Assembly: GCA_905250125.1 (NCBI GenBank)
Contig: CAJNOL010000716.1
Coordinates: forward strand, 1 to 64,000
From: Rotaria sordida
Lineage: Eukaryota > Rotifera > Eurotatoria > Philodinida > Philodinidae
Length of the DNA stretch: 64,000 nt
Direction: 5' to 3'
The notes beneath the pieces are model-generated. The model did no database searches and was not told the DNA's origin. It saw only the letters and a list, made by a program, of their open reading frames with translations. Positions 22,789-36,728 of the stretch are shown in pieces (position 1 is the first letter of the stretch; the number at the start of each line of letters is the position of its first letter). Made by a program: the position numbers and the translations under genes.

Positions 22789-25700
22789 ATGTTTCAAGGT
22801 AAACTAATAAATAATTCTATTTATTATTTTCTATTTATTCTTATTATAATAATACATAAAATATCAACAAAAAGTATAACATTCAGTTATCGTACATGTT
22901 TACCTAATATTAATTTAATTAATATTGAACATTATTATTTATCAAATAGTCAATTATTTCAATTATTTACAAAAGATTTTCGTTTACATATTATATATAT
23001 ATATAATAATGAACAAATTGAATATCAATTTGGAAATTTTAATTTATTATTACCTTATTCAGCTAGTTTTGATTATCAATTTCAAACAGCTATTGATTAT
23101 TATCATGAAATTGATACATGGCATTATGTTAATATAACATTTAATGATTATTTATCGAAAGTATTTATATCATTTAATGGTGATGAAACACGTTTAATAC
23201 CATTAATTGATTATCCAAATAAAAATTTAACAACAACTAAATTAAATGTTAATGTAATTGTTAATGAACAACAAACAAATGTAACATGTTTATTACCTCA
23301 TTCAGGTTTTCATACAAAATTTAAAAATTGTTTAATTAATATTAAAACTTGTGGTTAGTGAAAAAGAATTTTAAACAATAAACAAAACAATTCTTTTCTG
23401 TTTGTGTTAATTATTTTATAGAACATCGAACATGTACATCAACGAATAATGCAGAACAGTATTGTCCATTATTTAAAATATTTGATTGTCGACCATTTAC
23501 TGGTAAATTAGAATGTTTAGTTTTATTATTATAAACATATTCCTATAGCATATGTTCTGTAATATGATTATTATAGAAATACCTAAATTCAGATTTTTTC
23601 GATCGTGAGTTTTCTACTTGTCGATGTGAAATACTCCATTTGATACAATCGAAATTGGGCACATTAGCAGTTTTTTCTTTAAATATTCATAAATCATTTC
23701 TGTGATGGTTTTCTTTTTTGTTTTTTGAATTATTAATTTCTGTAATATTATAACTAATATGTTTCTCATAAGGTTTATCGATGATCTATGCAAAGTAGTT
23801 ATATTGATGTTGTAAATGTAGACATATTGAGAGTCAATGTTTTTTTTTGTTTGTAATATTAATTTCTTTAGATTTGGAATGTGGATTAAAAACAATACCT
23901 GTTCGTTGTTTACAGAATCATTGTCAAAATCGAGGTATATGTTATGTTGATTTATTAAGAAATGTTACACAATGTGTTTGTCCATCTGGTAAAGTTAATG
24001 ACTTCTTTTCTTTTTTACTTAATTAATATCAATATTTTTTCAAGGCTTTGCTGGTGATCAATGTCAATATTCAATTGATGAATGTCAATCAAGTCCATGT
24101 CCAAAACATAGTCGTTGTATTGATTTACCAAATAGTTACACATGTGTTTGTGGTATGAGGATTATACAGAAGAGAAAACGATAAAAAAAAGAAAAGAAAA
24201 GCAATTATTTATTTTCATATTTAGATCTAGGATGGACTGGTGTTGATTGTTCAGATGATATTGATGAATGTAAAACAATACAACCATGTAAAGCTGCACG
24301 AGCTTGTATTAATCTACCAGGAACATATAAATGTGATTGTTTTGATAGTTTTGGTGGACAAAATTGTGAAATGGTACGAAGAATTAATATTCTTATTGAG
24401 TTTTTCTATTACAATTAAGGAATGAAATATAACAGATTAAAAAATAAAAACCTGTTAGCGCACAATCATTGCAGAATTAAAATGTGAAATACGATGTAGT
24501 TACTGTTACTAATTGTAAAGTGGTGGAAAAAAGTTTAGAAACAATGATTTTTTGTGATTTTTTTCATAATATTAAGCACATAGCTCCAATTCAAATAGTG
24601 ATTTTAAAAGCCAATGGAGTTTTCTATCCGATACACTTTATACCAAAATTTCACAGATGAACAATGCCATCTTAAAGAGCACAAAATTCTGAGCAAAATG
24701 AGGGATCGCCGAGTTTTGTACGAACTTCGCGTAAAAAGTTACAAGTATCGCAAAAATCATGAAAAAGGCGTTTTTAGTTGATTTTTAAAAAAAATCCGTT
24801 TTTTCATGAGTTTTGTGATGCTTGTAACTTTTTATGAGAAGGTCGTAGAAAACTCGGCGATCCTTCATTTTGCTCAGAATTTTGTGCTCTTTAAGATGAC
24901 ATTGTTTATCTGTGAAATCTTGGTATAAAGTATATTGAATTGAAGTTACGTGCTTAACATTAGGAAAAAAAATCGTTGTTTCTAAACTTTTTTCTATCAC
25001 TTTACGAAGATTATTTTATTCTATCGATTTTGAAACACATTTCTTCACTATTTTTTTGTTTAATCCTTCAAAAATACAATAAAAAACAAAAGAGTTTTTT
25101 CATGTTTATTACTTTCTTTTAGACACTTGATCCATGTTTATCTGAACCATGTTTAAATGATGCTATAAAATGTCATCCAATTCTTGAAAGTGATAATGTT
25201 GTTTTTCGTTGTACATGTCGACCAGGTTTTACAGGTCATCGATGTGAAACAAATATAAATGATTGTGAAGGTATTATTTGTTCAAAAAATAATACACATT
25301 GTGTTGATGGATTAAATTCATTTGATTGTCAATGTAAATCAAATTTTATACGAAGTATATATAACAAAATTTTTTTTTGCATATTGATAATAAAGATTTT
25401 ATGTTTGTTTTTTAAGATGTAGATGGTTTATGTGTTGAACAAAATCCTTGTAATTCATCACCATGTCATTCGAATGCAACTTGTTATAATTTAAAAGGTG
25501 GTCAATATCGTTGTATGTGTCCACCGACATATACAGGTATACGATGTGATGAAGATATTGATGAATGTGCTATTTTTCCATCGATATGTCGAAATGGAGG
25601 AACGTATGTATTATTTAATTCAAATAATTATTATTTATTTTGAGATAATATATATTTTATTCTCTTTATAAGATGTGTAAATGAAATTGGTTCATATCGA

Positions 25701-28700
25701 TGTTATTGTGCATCAGGCTGGATTGGTTCAACATGTGTAAAAGCTATTGATTATTGTCTTTCACAACCATGTAATCAAAATGGTACATGTATTAATGATG
25801 TATGATTTTATTAAAATTAAAACTCTATAAAAAAAAAAGATATTAATCTTGCTTTTGTTTTTTATTTAGATAAATGGATTTCAATGTCGTTGTTTATCAA
25901 CATATACAGGTAATGTCTGTCAATATGATATTGATGAATGTATTTCAAATCCATGTATGAATAATGCAACATGTTTTAATTATCATGGTGGTTTTTATTG
26001 TCAATGTTCTAGAGGATATTTTGGTATGATTGAATATATAATTTTTGCTATAAAATAGTTCTTGATGATGTTTTATTTTTTGATTCTATTATATTTTAAT
26101 AGGTAAACTTTGTGAGAATTCTCCATTGGAATGTCAACGTTTACAACAAGCAAATTTATCAATAAAATGTATTGATCCTAATTTATGTATTGCTAATGAT
26201 ACAGAAAAATTAAAACAAATCAATCAATTATCAACATATTCATGTAAAACAGAACAAGATCAAATACTTGATACATATTTTACATGTATTAATGAACAAA
26301 AATTTGATCAATGTCATTGTCCTTCAAGTAAGTCATAATAGTTTAATATTCATATTCATTGAACAGGAATATATTATGAACTAAAAGAATTGTTAAAATA
26401 TAATGGATGAAATTTGAACCTATGTGGAATACAATCTTCGAGATTATTGTGATGTGTGAGATTAAAAATGCTACATAGTTCATTAATTAAAAAGAAAAAC
26501 AATATTGGATATTTATACAGAAGTCTTTAATGTCAAAAATGAAGATATCTAGATATAGATTTAAAAATTTTTATATCTATCTGATGATTTAATGATTAAG
26601 ATTTTCGATACATTTGGAATTGATAATAAGATATTAATTTATATTCATATTATCATCTTTTCATATCTAACTGTTAGTATTTGCAGTTTGAATGCAAGTA
26701 GAGAGAGAGAATTTGGGTTTTCATCATTAGAAAGAGACGATCAAAATGCATCGAATCGTATAATACATAATTATTTTCGACAAGTTTTATATGGTTTTTT
26801 TTTCAGGTAAATTTTTAAACACGAACGCATCAGATCGAGTCATAAAAATGAATTTTTCAACTTTTAGGAGTTCCTCAATTGAAGATCTACAAAACTATAT
26901 AAAGATTTAATGCTTCGGATGTTATGGGTAGTATTGCCAGGAATTTCTGTGAAAAAAAACTCTGCTTTTTAGTTTTTTGCGGTATTTTTTTTAATAAAGT
27001 TTGAAAGTCCGGATCAAAAGGTATTGTCTTATACGATTCGATGCGTTTTCATCTATTCTTTCCAAATATTGAGAATCGCAGCTCTCTACCATGTTCCTAA
27101 CAAAAGTTATTCAAAAAATACGTATCTCTCTTCTATTTTGAAACGGATAATACATATGAGGAAAATTTCAAATTAAAATTCTATTGTTCGTTTCTTTTGT
27201 ATATACCTTGTGTTAGTTAAAAATAATCAGCAAAATAGTTATAATCTTCGAAAGAAGCCTTATTAACTCAAACTCTCTTAGGATATTTTTTTGTAGAATA
27301 ATGCCACAAACATATGAACAAAATATCATTGATCTCTGTTTCGGTGATTAAAGTTTAAAATGCAGTAAACTTTATTTCTATCCACACCCTCTCAATATAA
27401 GATAAACTTGCTGTTCCATATAAGAATCTCATTCTTACGAAGGAACATTTTCAACTGATTAATTGCTCTTAAATTCGAACTCAATGCATAAGGTAGAGAC
27501 TCTAGTGAGATATGAAAAACTTTCAAGGATAATTTTCGTTACGCTTTCTGTCTTTATTACGTAGAATTTTAGTCTTTGGCTTGCTTGATGTATACCAACA
27601 AATTGGATGAAAATATTTCAGGCCGAAATACTATCATTCAATTTGTCGATATGTACTATGCTAGAAGTTCAAATTTCTATTAAAATGCTTATAACTCTCT
27701 ATAGAAGTCCTAAGAGAAATTATCCTTTTGAAGGTTTTTCATATCTTACCAGACATTACTTTGTACACATCATCGGAATACAAACACGATTGATCAGTTA
27801 AAAATATTTTCTTTTATTTAGATTTAATTTCTTGTATTAATAATTCTATTGAATCAAAATCAATTTGTAATTGTCAAAATGGTGGTACATGTGTTTGGAT
27901 AAATTCAACAAATTATCGTTGTTATTGTTCACCTGGTTTAACAGGTGATAATTGTCTTAATGAAATAAATTATTGTTCAAGTCAACCTTGTTATAATAAT
28001 GGTACATGTTTATCACAATTAAATAAATTTACATGTCTATGTTCAACAAATTCAAAAGGTATTTATTGTCAAGAATTAATTAATCCATGTGAAAGTAATC
28101 CTTGTTTAAATCATGGTCAATGTCAACGTGAATATCATACATATAAATGTAATTGTTTATTAAATTATAAAGGTAATCATTGTGAAATATATCAAACACC
28201 ATGTTTATCAAAACCATGTCAAAATAATGGAAAATGTTATGATTATAATAATAATAATACATTTGAATGTCAATGTCCATTTAGTTATTATGGTAAATAT
28301 TGTGAACAAAAAAATGATTTATGTAAAATACAAATAAATAAAAATTTTTGTTTAAATGGTGGTTTATGTCAAATAAATAATCATACAATAAAATGTTTAT
28401 GTTTACCTGGTTTTACAGGTCTTTTTTGTGAAATAAATATTGATGAATGTTATATTAAACCATGTTCACCACATGGTGAATGTCTTGATTTAATAAATGG
28501 TTATCAATGTCAATGTAAAACTGGTTGGTATGGTTATAATTGTGATCGTCAACAAAAAGATTTAAATAAATCATTAATTATCCGTTCAAGTATATCAACA
28601 ATATTTCATTTATATCAAACATATATAAATATATCAAAAATTTTACCATATCATTATACATTAATACCAATACGTATACAATATGAATTTTTAACAACAT

Positions 28701-31700
28701 TAAATCATATATCATTATTATCAATAGGAAAACGTTTTCAACAAGAATTATATCATAATAGAATAATAACGAATTTAGATAATAAAATAATGTTATCAAC
28801 ATTTATTGATAATCGTGAACAATGGACAATGATTATTATTGATATATATCATTTATGGATTGATGTACGTATTGGAAAAAATTCTATGTCACAAAGATTT
28901 TATATAACATCACCTTCACTTGAATATGAACTTCAAAATGAAATTATATTTGGATATAAAAATTATTCGGGTTGTATTCGTCAAATTGAAATTACATATA
29001 ATCAAGTATATTCTATTGTATTAACAGATCAATTAGTTGAATTAAATAAAAATATAAAACTTGGTTGTGAAAGGTAAAAAAAATCTTGACTCAACTCAAT
29101 ATTATTGTAGAGTACTGAATTTTATATAAAATGACAATATTACAATAAGCGAAATTTTTTGTAACACTTTTTTAGTAAAGAATAAGCATACAGTTACGAG
29201 ACGTTATCGATATATGATCTGTGACGTGTAGAAAGGAGTATTGCTAAGGCATCTATGGAGAAGGAAGATTCAAATTTTTATCCTTACACTTCAACACTCG
29301 TGTGTTAGAAAAACTGCTTTTAAGAAATGTAAAAGTTTTAAAATCTAACGTACAAGATGAAATACAAAAAGTAAATAGTATGTTATGTAAAGCACTGCTT
29401 TGGTTTACAAATCTGAGCTGTTAAAAATGATTTGATTATACTTGTTCATTCTTACTGCAGAAGGAAATTCTAAACAAATCTTTGAAAAGTTCTTTTTCCG
29501 ATTAACTGCTTCGGGTTCGAAATAGTTGTTTTAATGTGCTTGGATCAGTTGAAAAAAAAATCTAATTTAGAAAAGATGAAATCTTTTCTCTCGAGAAATT
29601 TCTTTGACTGTGTCATGATAAAGAGAAATAAAGAATGATGTTCAATCTCGGAATACTATGATATTTTTTGTAGAGAAAATTGATAGGTTTTCTAAATATA
29701 ACTCGATAAGATAACTAAACAAATTAATCTGAATTTGTCCGATAGGATTTCTTTTCTATATGCTATGCTTTAAAGAAAAAAAAACATTAAAATCTCTTGT
29801 CAAAACATCTTTAACCAGAAATCTTTTTAATTCAATTTGATTATTAATCTTTATTATTCTGTATGTCAGATCTTATTTTAGAAAGTAAAATCTATGAAAA
29901 GAAATTTCTCTATTCATTCTTCTTAAACAAAATCAAAATGTATAAATTAATTTCACAAATTCGATGATTTCAATAGTCAGAAGTTAGAAAACTTGAGTGA
30001 AAAATATCATGTTTCAATCGAAATAAATCCAATAGTCACCAAAAGATTTTTACTACAAACAAAGCTTGATAAATCCTAATTGCAAGTACTAATCCAAAGT
30101 CAATCGGTCGTAATACATTGGATTGAAAAAAAGCTTTGCATATCTTCAATATGTCATAGATACGAGAGTCGAATCTGTTGTGATCTTGAGATGTATTGAC
30201 ATTTCAATTATCTGTGATAATCTACACATAAATTTTCGTTCTGTCAATGGCTATGATCATGAAGTCTTTAGGGAGTACTTGATTAGAGCAAACAACTCAT
30301 TACAGTAATTTTTTAAGGCAAATGGTTGAAAATAATCGGAATTACAGGTTATAATTTTTGACAGATCTCATTAACTTCCATACTAAGAATACTGCAAAAT
30401 AATTTTATCAATCAAGGAAACTATATATATATGATATTTTTATCGGTGATGGGTGATACCTCAAATGACAATGGAGCAATATATCACTCCAACACTTTAC
30501 CCACAGAGATCAACTTCTGCTCATTCATGGTCTGAACTCAAGGGATGATAATTTTTCTTATCCCATAGTTTAAATGAAGTTTTTGAAATTCATGAAAAGA
30601 TAAATAACCAGATCGTAAAAATTTTCTTATTAAATAGACCTCGAACTAGTGATTAGATCTTTTCAAAAGAATTTGGTCTCACTAAACATTTCATTTTAAT
30701 CCTTCTGAGTCATGTGATTAAACTGCACAGGTGTATTGTAATAGAGCTATCGGAAATTTAGAGCTAGGAGAAAATCAACTGTTCAATAACCAAATTGATG
30801 TGGAAAGAATAGTTTACTGAGCTTAGTTTTCAAAGCAGAACTGGAAGTTGACATAGTTCTCTCTTTTTTTCCGTTTGTGTATTTGCTACTATCCTTTCTT
30901 TTTGTTTCGTTGGATGCTCCATTGGTTCCCACCATAGAGCCCTCGGTCACTGCTACACTGAATTTCAAAAACCTAGTTTCTCCATTGATGCGGAAAATAA
31001 TTTTATAAAAATTGGCTTGTGAGGCATCTTACCTATGGGGCATAAAATAATATCGCATGAACATCTCTGATGGCTAATCTAACGTTAGTAATGAATAAAA
31101 ATATCCATTTGCAAAGCTCTGATTATTAATTCAAAGTTTTGTTAAGATCAAACAAAAATTCTCTTTTCATCTTCTACATACAAAAAAAACCACGACACTT
31201 CACTTTAGTAATCAATAATCATATTGAAAACTATTGATTTAACTTTGAATAAAATAAAATAAAATAAAAATCTTTTTTTTTTATCTTTTGTTTAAAAGAT
31301 CATAGAAAGAAAATGATTTTTCTTTTAGAACAAATGCTTGTGAAAATGCTATCTGTCGAAAAAATGAATTATGTCATGATCATTGGTTTTATTATACATG
31401 TCAATGTCAATCACCATTTTTCGGTGAACAATGTGATCAAAGTAAAATTTATTGTTTTTTTTTTCTTTATTAAAAATTTTTTTTGGTTAATTCATTTTAG
31501 TTGCTCCTATTATAATATTTAATCAATCGAGTTTAATTGATATTTCATTTTCACCATCAATTTCAAATATATCATTTTTTTTTAATACACTTCAATCAAA
31601 TGGAACATTATTTCAACTTATATCATTTTCAAAACAAAATCGTTTTACTCGTGAATTAATTTTACAAAATCGAACATTATCAAAAATTCTTGGTACATTA

Positions 31701-34700
31701 GTTAATGGTCATTTTCATTTAATTATTATTGATAATGAAATTCAACAACAAGAATATGAATTACGTAATGAACAAATATTAAATGATGGTCGTCCACATC
31801 AAATTCAACTTGATTTAAATAATAATCGTTTAATTATTGATAGAATTTATAATGAATCATTAATAAGAATACATAATAATAAAATTATACCAAATAAACT
31901 TCAATTTTTTCCTTATGGTTCTTTAAATGGTTGGTTACAAGATCTAAGAATAAATAATCAATTAATTTCACTTATTAATACAACAAAATTAAAAAAAAAT
32001 TTAAATATTACAATTTTAAATATGAAACAATTAGAAAATAATCCTTGTTATCCAAATAATCCATGTCAAAATCAAGCAAATTGTCTTGTAACAAATTCAT
32101 ATGATTATTTGTAAGTCAAATTTTTTTGATTGAAAGATTTTCGAAAAAAAAATTTCTATGATATATATATCATGCTTGATTAATCAATGAAAAAAAAGAC
32201 ATCCTGTCTACTGTCTTTGTTCGAGTGCGACACTTCACTCCTATTTATTTTATTTTATTTTATTTTTTGACGAACTTCTGAACCTTGAGTGGATAAATTT
32301 ATTCTCTAGGTTAAGTACTATATGTACACAATTGCAGCTATGCCACTGTCCTTTTGTTTCGTGTCACCTCTATTGCACGTTACTTTCTCATGACAAGAAC
32401 GCGAACAACTTTTTTTTTTTCTTCTTTTTCTTCTCTTAACTGTACTATAATAAAAATAGGAAAGGTAAATCTGAACGAGACAGAACGGCGGTCACAATAC
32501 AATTAAATTCTCTCTTTCTGTTCATTCATTGCGGTCGAAAAGTTCAAATCAGTGTATCGACATCGAGTCTTTTTTTTTGTCTTCTGTGCTTTTTTTTTGG
32601 GTGTCATATGTATATTCATATGATAAAAATTTTTTTAATATTTATTTTTCTTATCTTCTTTCCATCAATAATCAGATGTCAATGTGAATCAAATTGGTTT
32701 GGCCAAAATTGTTCACAAATAAATCTATGTAATTATAATAACAGTAGTCTTTGTCCAAATGGATTCATATGTAAAACAATTGATAATAATAATCAAGAAT
32801 GTTTAGCAATTGGAACATTTGAAGGAAATTCAAGTAATTTAATTGGTATATTTAATTATAGTTCAATATTATCAAATGAAATATCATTACGTTTACGTGC
32901 TCATTTACAAACAGCACATATATTAACAATAAAAAATTTATTAAATTTAAATTATTTTTCATTATATTTAACGAATAATAATTTAATTTATCGTGATTCA
33001 ATATTAAATGATGATCTATTAATTGAATTAAATAATCAAACATTTGAACAATGGACAACATTTCATTTACAATGGTCTAATAATTTAACATTAATTTTTA
33101 ATCATTTATATACATATTCAATTAATTTAACATTTGATGATATATTTATATTAAATAATCAAATTGAAATTATTCTAGGTAATGGTTTTCGTGGTTGTTT
33201 AGAATATGTTTTAATAGGTGAAAATCTTTATATACCATTTTATAATGATACATTATTTGAAAATGATACACGTATTAATAAAATTTCTATAGAACAAATA
33301 AATAATATACAAATAAATAATTGTACATTTAATAATATATGTAAAAATTTAAATTGTTATCATGGACAATGTATACATGATTTTGATCGAGGAAAATGTT
33401 TATGTAATTATGGTTGGGAAGGTGATTATTGTAATAAAAATATTGATGAATGTCAACAAGGAAATAATTGTTCAAAAGAACATAGTATTTGTCAAGATCA
33501 TATTGATGGTTATTATACATGTAAATGTGATCAAGGTTTTACTGGAAAATAGTAAGTTAAATTGAAATAAAAAATATAGATTTTTTTTTTTTTTTTATTA
33601 CTTATTCATAATGATTTTTCGTAACAGTTGTTGCCATTCTTTTTATGGTTGCGGCTAGACAAATTAATTTTATCAAATAGTGTAAAACAGCTGTATATAA
33701 GTGGGTATCGATGAGATTATTAACAATCAGGAAAAAAAAATGAACATTGATAAAGTATTCAATAGCCGTAGAAGTATAAGTTATTTTTAATTGAATGAAA
33801 CAGATTTGATCATAAATAAATGTTACAACAAGAAAAACTAGAATATTCTTTTGATTATTCGCTTTTGCAAGATTCATATTTGAGTGTCGATCGACTTTTG
33901 TGAAATACGATCTAAAAAGAATGTTGAAGTATCGAGTTAAAATTTGGATACTTCCCGACAGATTAGTGTTTTATCCAGGGTGAGGGCCGAGTGGACAGTG
34001 CCTCTTCCAGAAGAGGAAATCTAGATAAAACACTATAACATGCATTCTTCCCTCTCCACGTCACAGATGTTAATATACAATCATTATACTTTAATTCGGC
34101 AAGGATTTTTTTTTTAATTTTCCTAATTCTATCTGATACAAACCTACTATTCTTCTGCATGTCATTAATTTCGTCTATACCTATTCTTCTAGTTAGTTAG
34201 TGTGTATGAAAAGTTCCAGCGATTGAACGTAAGAATTGTATGAAAGATATCAAGCTATTGAAGTAACTGAAAGATCAGAACATTTGTTAAAGACAAAGAT
34301 AAAGCCTAGTTCAATCTGCTCTATTATCTTAACATAAAGATATCTGAATAAACGTAAACAATAAATTGTTTATCGATTTTTAGAATCATAATTGAACATT
34401 TTTCAAAAATTAGAAAAAAAAGAATTGAAATATTCATTATTAAGATTTATCAAAAATTAATTTTTCTTTTAGTTGTGAAACAAATATTGATGAATGTTCA
34501 TCATCTCCATGTGCTCATAATGGTACATGTATAGATTTAATTAATGGTTATCATTGTAATTGTACTAATAATTATATAAGTTCACATTGTTCAATATCAC
34601 TTAATGAAACATGTTTTGGTCATTTAAAATCTTGTCAAAATAATGGTACATGTATATTAAAAAGTTTAAATCTTTATGTTGATAAACCTAAAACAGAATG

Positions 34701-36408
34701 TCAATGTCGTGATGGTTATAGTGGTCAATGGTGTGAAAATGATTTATGTCAAAAATTAAATTGTCAACATAATGGTACTTGTCAAAGATTACCTTCTAAA
34801 CAAGCAACATGTTTATGTACACAACAATGGTATGGAAATAAATGTCAATATGATGTAAATGAATGTATTATAAATAAAACAAATATATGTTTAAATAATG
34901 GTACATGTTTTAATTATCCTGGTAGTTATAAATGTCAATGTCAAGAAAATTATCTTGGAATACATTGTGAAAGAAAACATATTTGTTTAGAAAATACACC
35001 ATGTTTTAATAATGGATTATGTCGACCTGATGGTGAACATTATTATTGTGAATGTTTAACAAATTTTACAGGTATTATATAAATAATTTAAAATTTTGTT
35101 TGAAAAGAAAAAAAAAAAGAAAAACAATTCTTTATTATTTAAGGTTTACATTGTGAATTTCCAACATGTGAATCGATACCATGTCAAAATAAGGGTACAT
35201 GTATACCAGATAATGAACGAGGATTTTTATGTAATTGTACAGGAACAGGTAAATATAGAAGAAAACAAAAAACAAAAGATGTTTATTCTTTCGAATGATT
35301 TTTTTTTTAAATTTCAATAGGTTATGAAGATGAAACATGTAGAACAGAAATCAATGAATGTCTTAGTAATCCATGTCAAAATAATGCAAGTTGTATTGAT
35401 CAAATTGATGGATATATTTGTGCATGTACAAAAAATTTTATTGGACTTCAATGTGAACATAAAGTAAATCAATTGAACTTGAAAATGAAATTTTCTATTT
35501 AATAAATAGATAGTAGATTTTTTGAAAATATTCAATATACAAGTTTCTCATTATCATTTCATTATTTTACGAAACTAAGGAAATTTAATAAAAACAACAA
35601 CATTGAGAATTTTCAGCGGCCGTTGCTGATTAATATATTAGTATTGGTTGATTTAAATATTTCAGTAAAACTGCTTGAATAAAGACCTACGAAAAATCAG
35701 ATTTTTGACTTTCATTTGATAGAACAAGATGAAACGTCTACCAATCTTTCCATAACCTTCCTTCATCGAACTGCATTCAATTTATTGAAGTCTTGTATAA
35801 ATTGAATGTAGTTTAAAATGAAAGAAAGTCATAGAGAGATCGAAGGCGTCTCATCTTATTCTATCAAATAAAATCTCTTCCCAAAAGTTGATTTTGAAGA
35901 TCTTAGTTTTTGCAGATGCTCATCCAAATGACAAACTTTTTATGTCGAAAATTGTTTTTGTTTTTTGTTTAAAACTCATTTTTGAAACATAGAAAAGATT
36001 ATTGACTTATAAACAACTTGATATGTTGTTCTATGATCTGAATAGATGCATAAATGATTTTGAACAAAATATTTGTTAGTCTTGAGAAGCAAACGATTTT
36101 CTAGAAATATAGTTGATAAATCATAAACTAGTAGCATTCAATTTCTTAATGAATATGAAATTTAAAATTATATTTCATTTTAGAAATTTTTTGCTTCATT
36201 GGGATTTTCTTATCATTATGTTATATGGCCTGGTGTAGCTATATTATTATTATTAGTAATTATTCTATTAACTGTTATTATTAGTCGTATACGTGAAAGT
36301 CGACGATCACGAGGTACATATCGACCAGCATTAAATGAAAATGGTCAAAGTTCACGTGTAGAATTTAGTATGATCTTAAAACCGCCACCTGAAGAACGAT
36401 TAATATAA
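22789..36408 (+). CDS. crb: Crumbs homologue: EGF/laminin-G apical polarity receptor
   Basis: Type I membrane protein that defines the apical domain of epithelia. Exons: 22789-23353, 23422-23502, 23872-23988, 24045-24152, 24225-24373, 25123-25354, 25417-25603, 25673-25799, 25870-26023, 26103-26327, 27822-29073, 31329-31441, 31501-32110, 32676-33551, 34473-35071, 35144-35248, 35321-35463, 36184-36408. They sum to 1,955 codons plus stop with consistent phases. Residues 1-28 are a signal peptide, about 30-185 a laminin-G-like region, then EGF repeats (about 27 in all, many calcium-binding type with DIDEC). Three further laminin-G domains sit at about 900-1065, 1107-1285 and 1345-1500. The membrane span is near 1894-1914. 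The 41-residue tail has RGTYRPA, matching the FERM-binding site, and ends [10 protein letters not shown], the PDZ ligand for the PALS1 type of partner. The tail makes the identification firm. A hydrophobic [14 protein letters not shown] frame at 32608 is intron sequence before the acceptor at 32675, not a second start. Confidence 0.93.
24374..25122. other. Crumbs intron 5 carrying nested repeats
   Basis: A 749-base intron, about ten times the length of its neighbours. The excess is explained by the foldback element at 24515-25005 and the older dispersed repeat around it (about 24455-24514 and 25006-25060). Confidence 0.75.
24515..25005. mobile_element. Long foldback (inverted-repeat) element, MITE-like
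   Basis: Two arms of about 220-260 bases face each other around a short AT loop at about 24778-24790. The outer ends are GTAAAGTGGTGGAAAAAAG on the left and, read inward from the right, GTAAAGTGATAGAAAAAAG. The match continues through AGTTTAGAAACAA, TTTCACAGAT, CATCTTAAAGAGCACAAAA, TTCTGAGCAAAATGA and GATCGCCGAGTTTT. The left arm has an extra segment of about 30 bases near 24590-24640. No target duplication was obvious and there is no transposase, so it would be non-autonomous. In a Crumbs pre-mRNA it would form a hairpin of more than 200 base pairs. Both arms also read as similar short peptides, which follows from the symmetry and is not evidence of coding. Confidence 0.85.
26328..27821. other. 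Crumbs intron 10 (1.5 kb)
   Basis: Bounded by a GTAAGT donor at 26328 and a TTTATTTAG acceptor ending at 27821. Inside I see only AT-rich sequence with no recognisable gene or repeat structure. Confidence 0.7.
29074..31328. other. Crumbs intron 11 (2.25 kb)
   Basis: GTAAAA donor at 29074, TTTTAG acceptor ending at 31328. It contains a minus-strand open frame (30783-30968) of Ser/Thr/Lys-rich composition, with the first in-frame ATG about a dozen codons in. I do not call it a gene. The rest is AT-rich with no visible structure. Confidence 0.65.
33552..34472. other. Crumbs intron 14 (0.9 kb)
   Basis: GTAAGT donor directly after the codon for Tyr in GFTGKY, acceptor TTTTAG ending at 34472. A poly-T run lies at about 33582-33597. 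A small palindrome around 33968-34033 (TGTTTTATC / GATAAAACA) encloses a less AT-rich segment. Nothing else recognised. Confidence 0.6.
35464..36183. other. Crumbs intron 17 (0.7 kb)
   Basis: Separates the last EGF exon from the membrane-span/tail exon. A degenerate inverted pair is visible: ATTTGATAGAACAAGATGAAA at about 35716 and TTCTATCAAAT at about 35859-35869. Otherwise AT-rich without a gene. Confidence 0.55.
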
Positions 36409-36728
36409 GACAGAATTTTTACCTCTGAAAAACAAGAAGGAAAAATAAATAAATATAAACGAGTGTCAGATATGATTAGTCAATTTCTTTCTCCTATCAT
36501 CGTTGTTATTTTTGTTTTCTTATATTCTGCATGATGTTTGTAGTTGTTGTTGTTGTCACAATGATTGAGACGTATAAAAAAAAAACTTGTATCTGATGCA
36601 ATGTAGGTTTTTTTTTGTGGTTTTTTTTTCTTCTTCATCTTCTTTTCTTTATTCTTGTTTATAATGCAAACAAATAAATTTAAATTCTTATTCTTAATTG
36701 AAGATCTTGTTTTTTCATTGTTGTTATT
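36409..36728. promoter_or_regulatory. Crumbs 3' UTR and promoter of the next gene
   Basis: Only 320 bases separate the Crumbs stop from the ATG of the following plus-strand gene. AATAAATAAA at about 36445-36454 is a plausible Crumbs polyadenylation signal, so the downstream promoter must be very short or overlap the Crumbs 3' end. Confidence 0.5.

Noticed and set aside
24785..25000. 71-codon minus-strand frame in Crumbs intron 5
   Set aside because: It lies in the right arm of the foldback element, and the left arm mirrors it. There is no ATG start and no family similarity.
30783..30968. Ser/Thr/Lys-rich minus-strand frame in Crumbs intron 11
   Set aside because: Only about 50 codons after the first ATG, with no supporting splice sites or family features.
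32608..32675. Hydrophobic signal-peptide-like start ([12 protein letters not shown]) suggesting a second EGF/LamG gene
   Set aside because: It is the pyrimidine-rich 3' end of a Crumbs intron. Splicing 32110 to 32676 completes an EGF repeat in the right phase.
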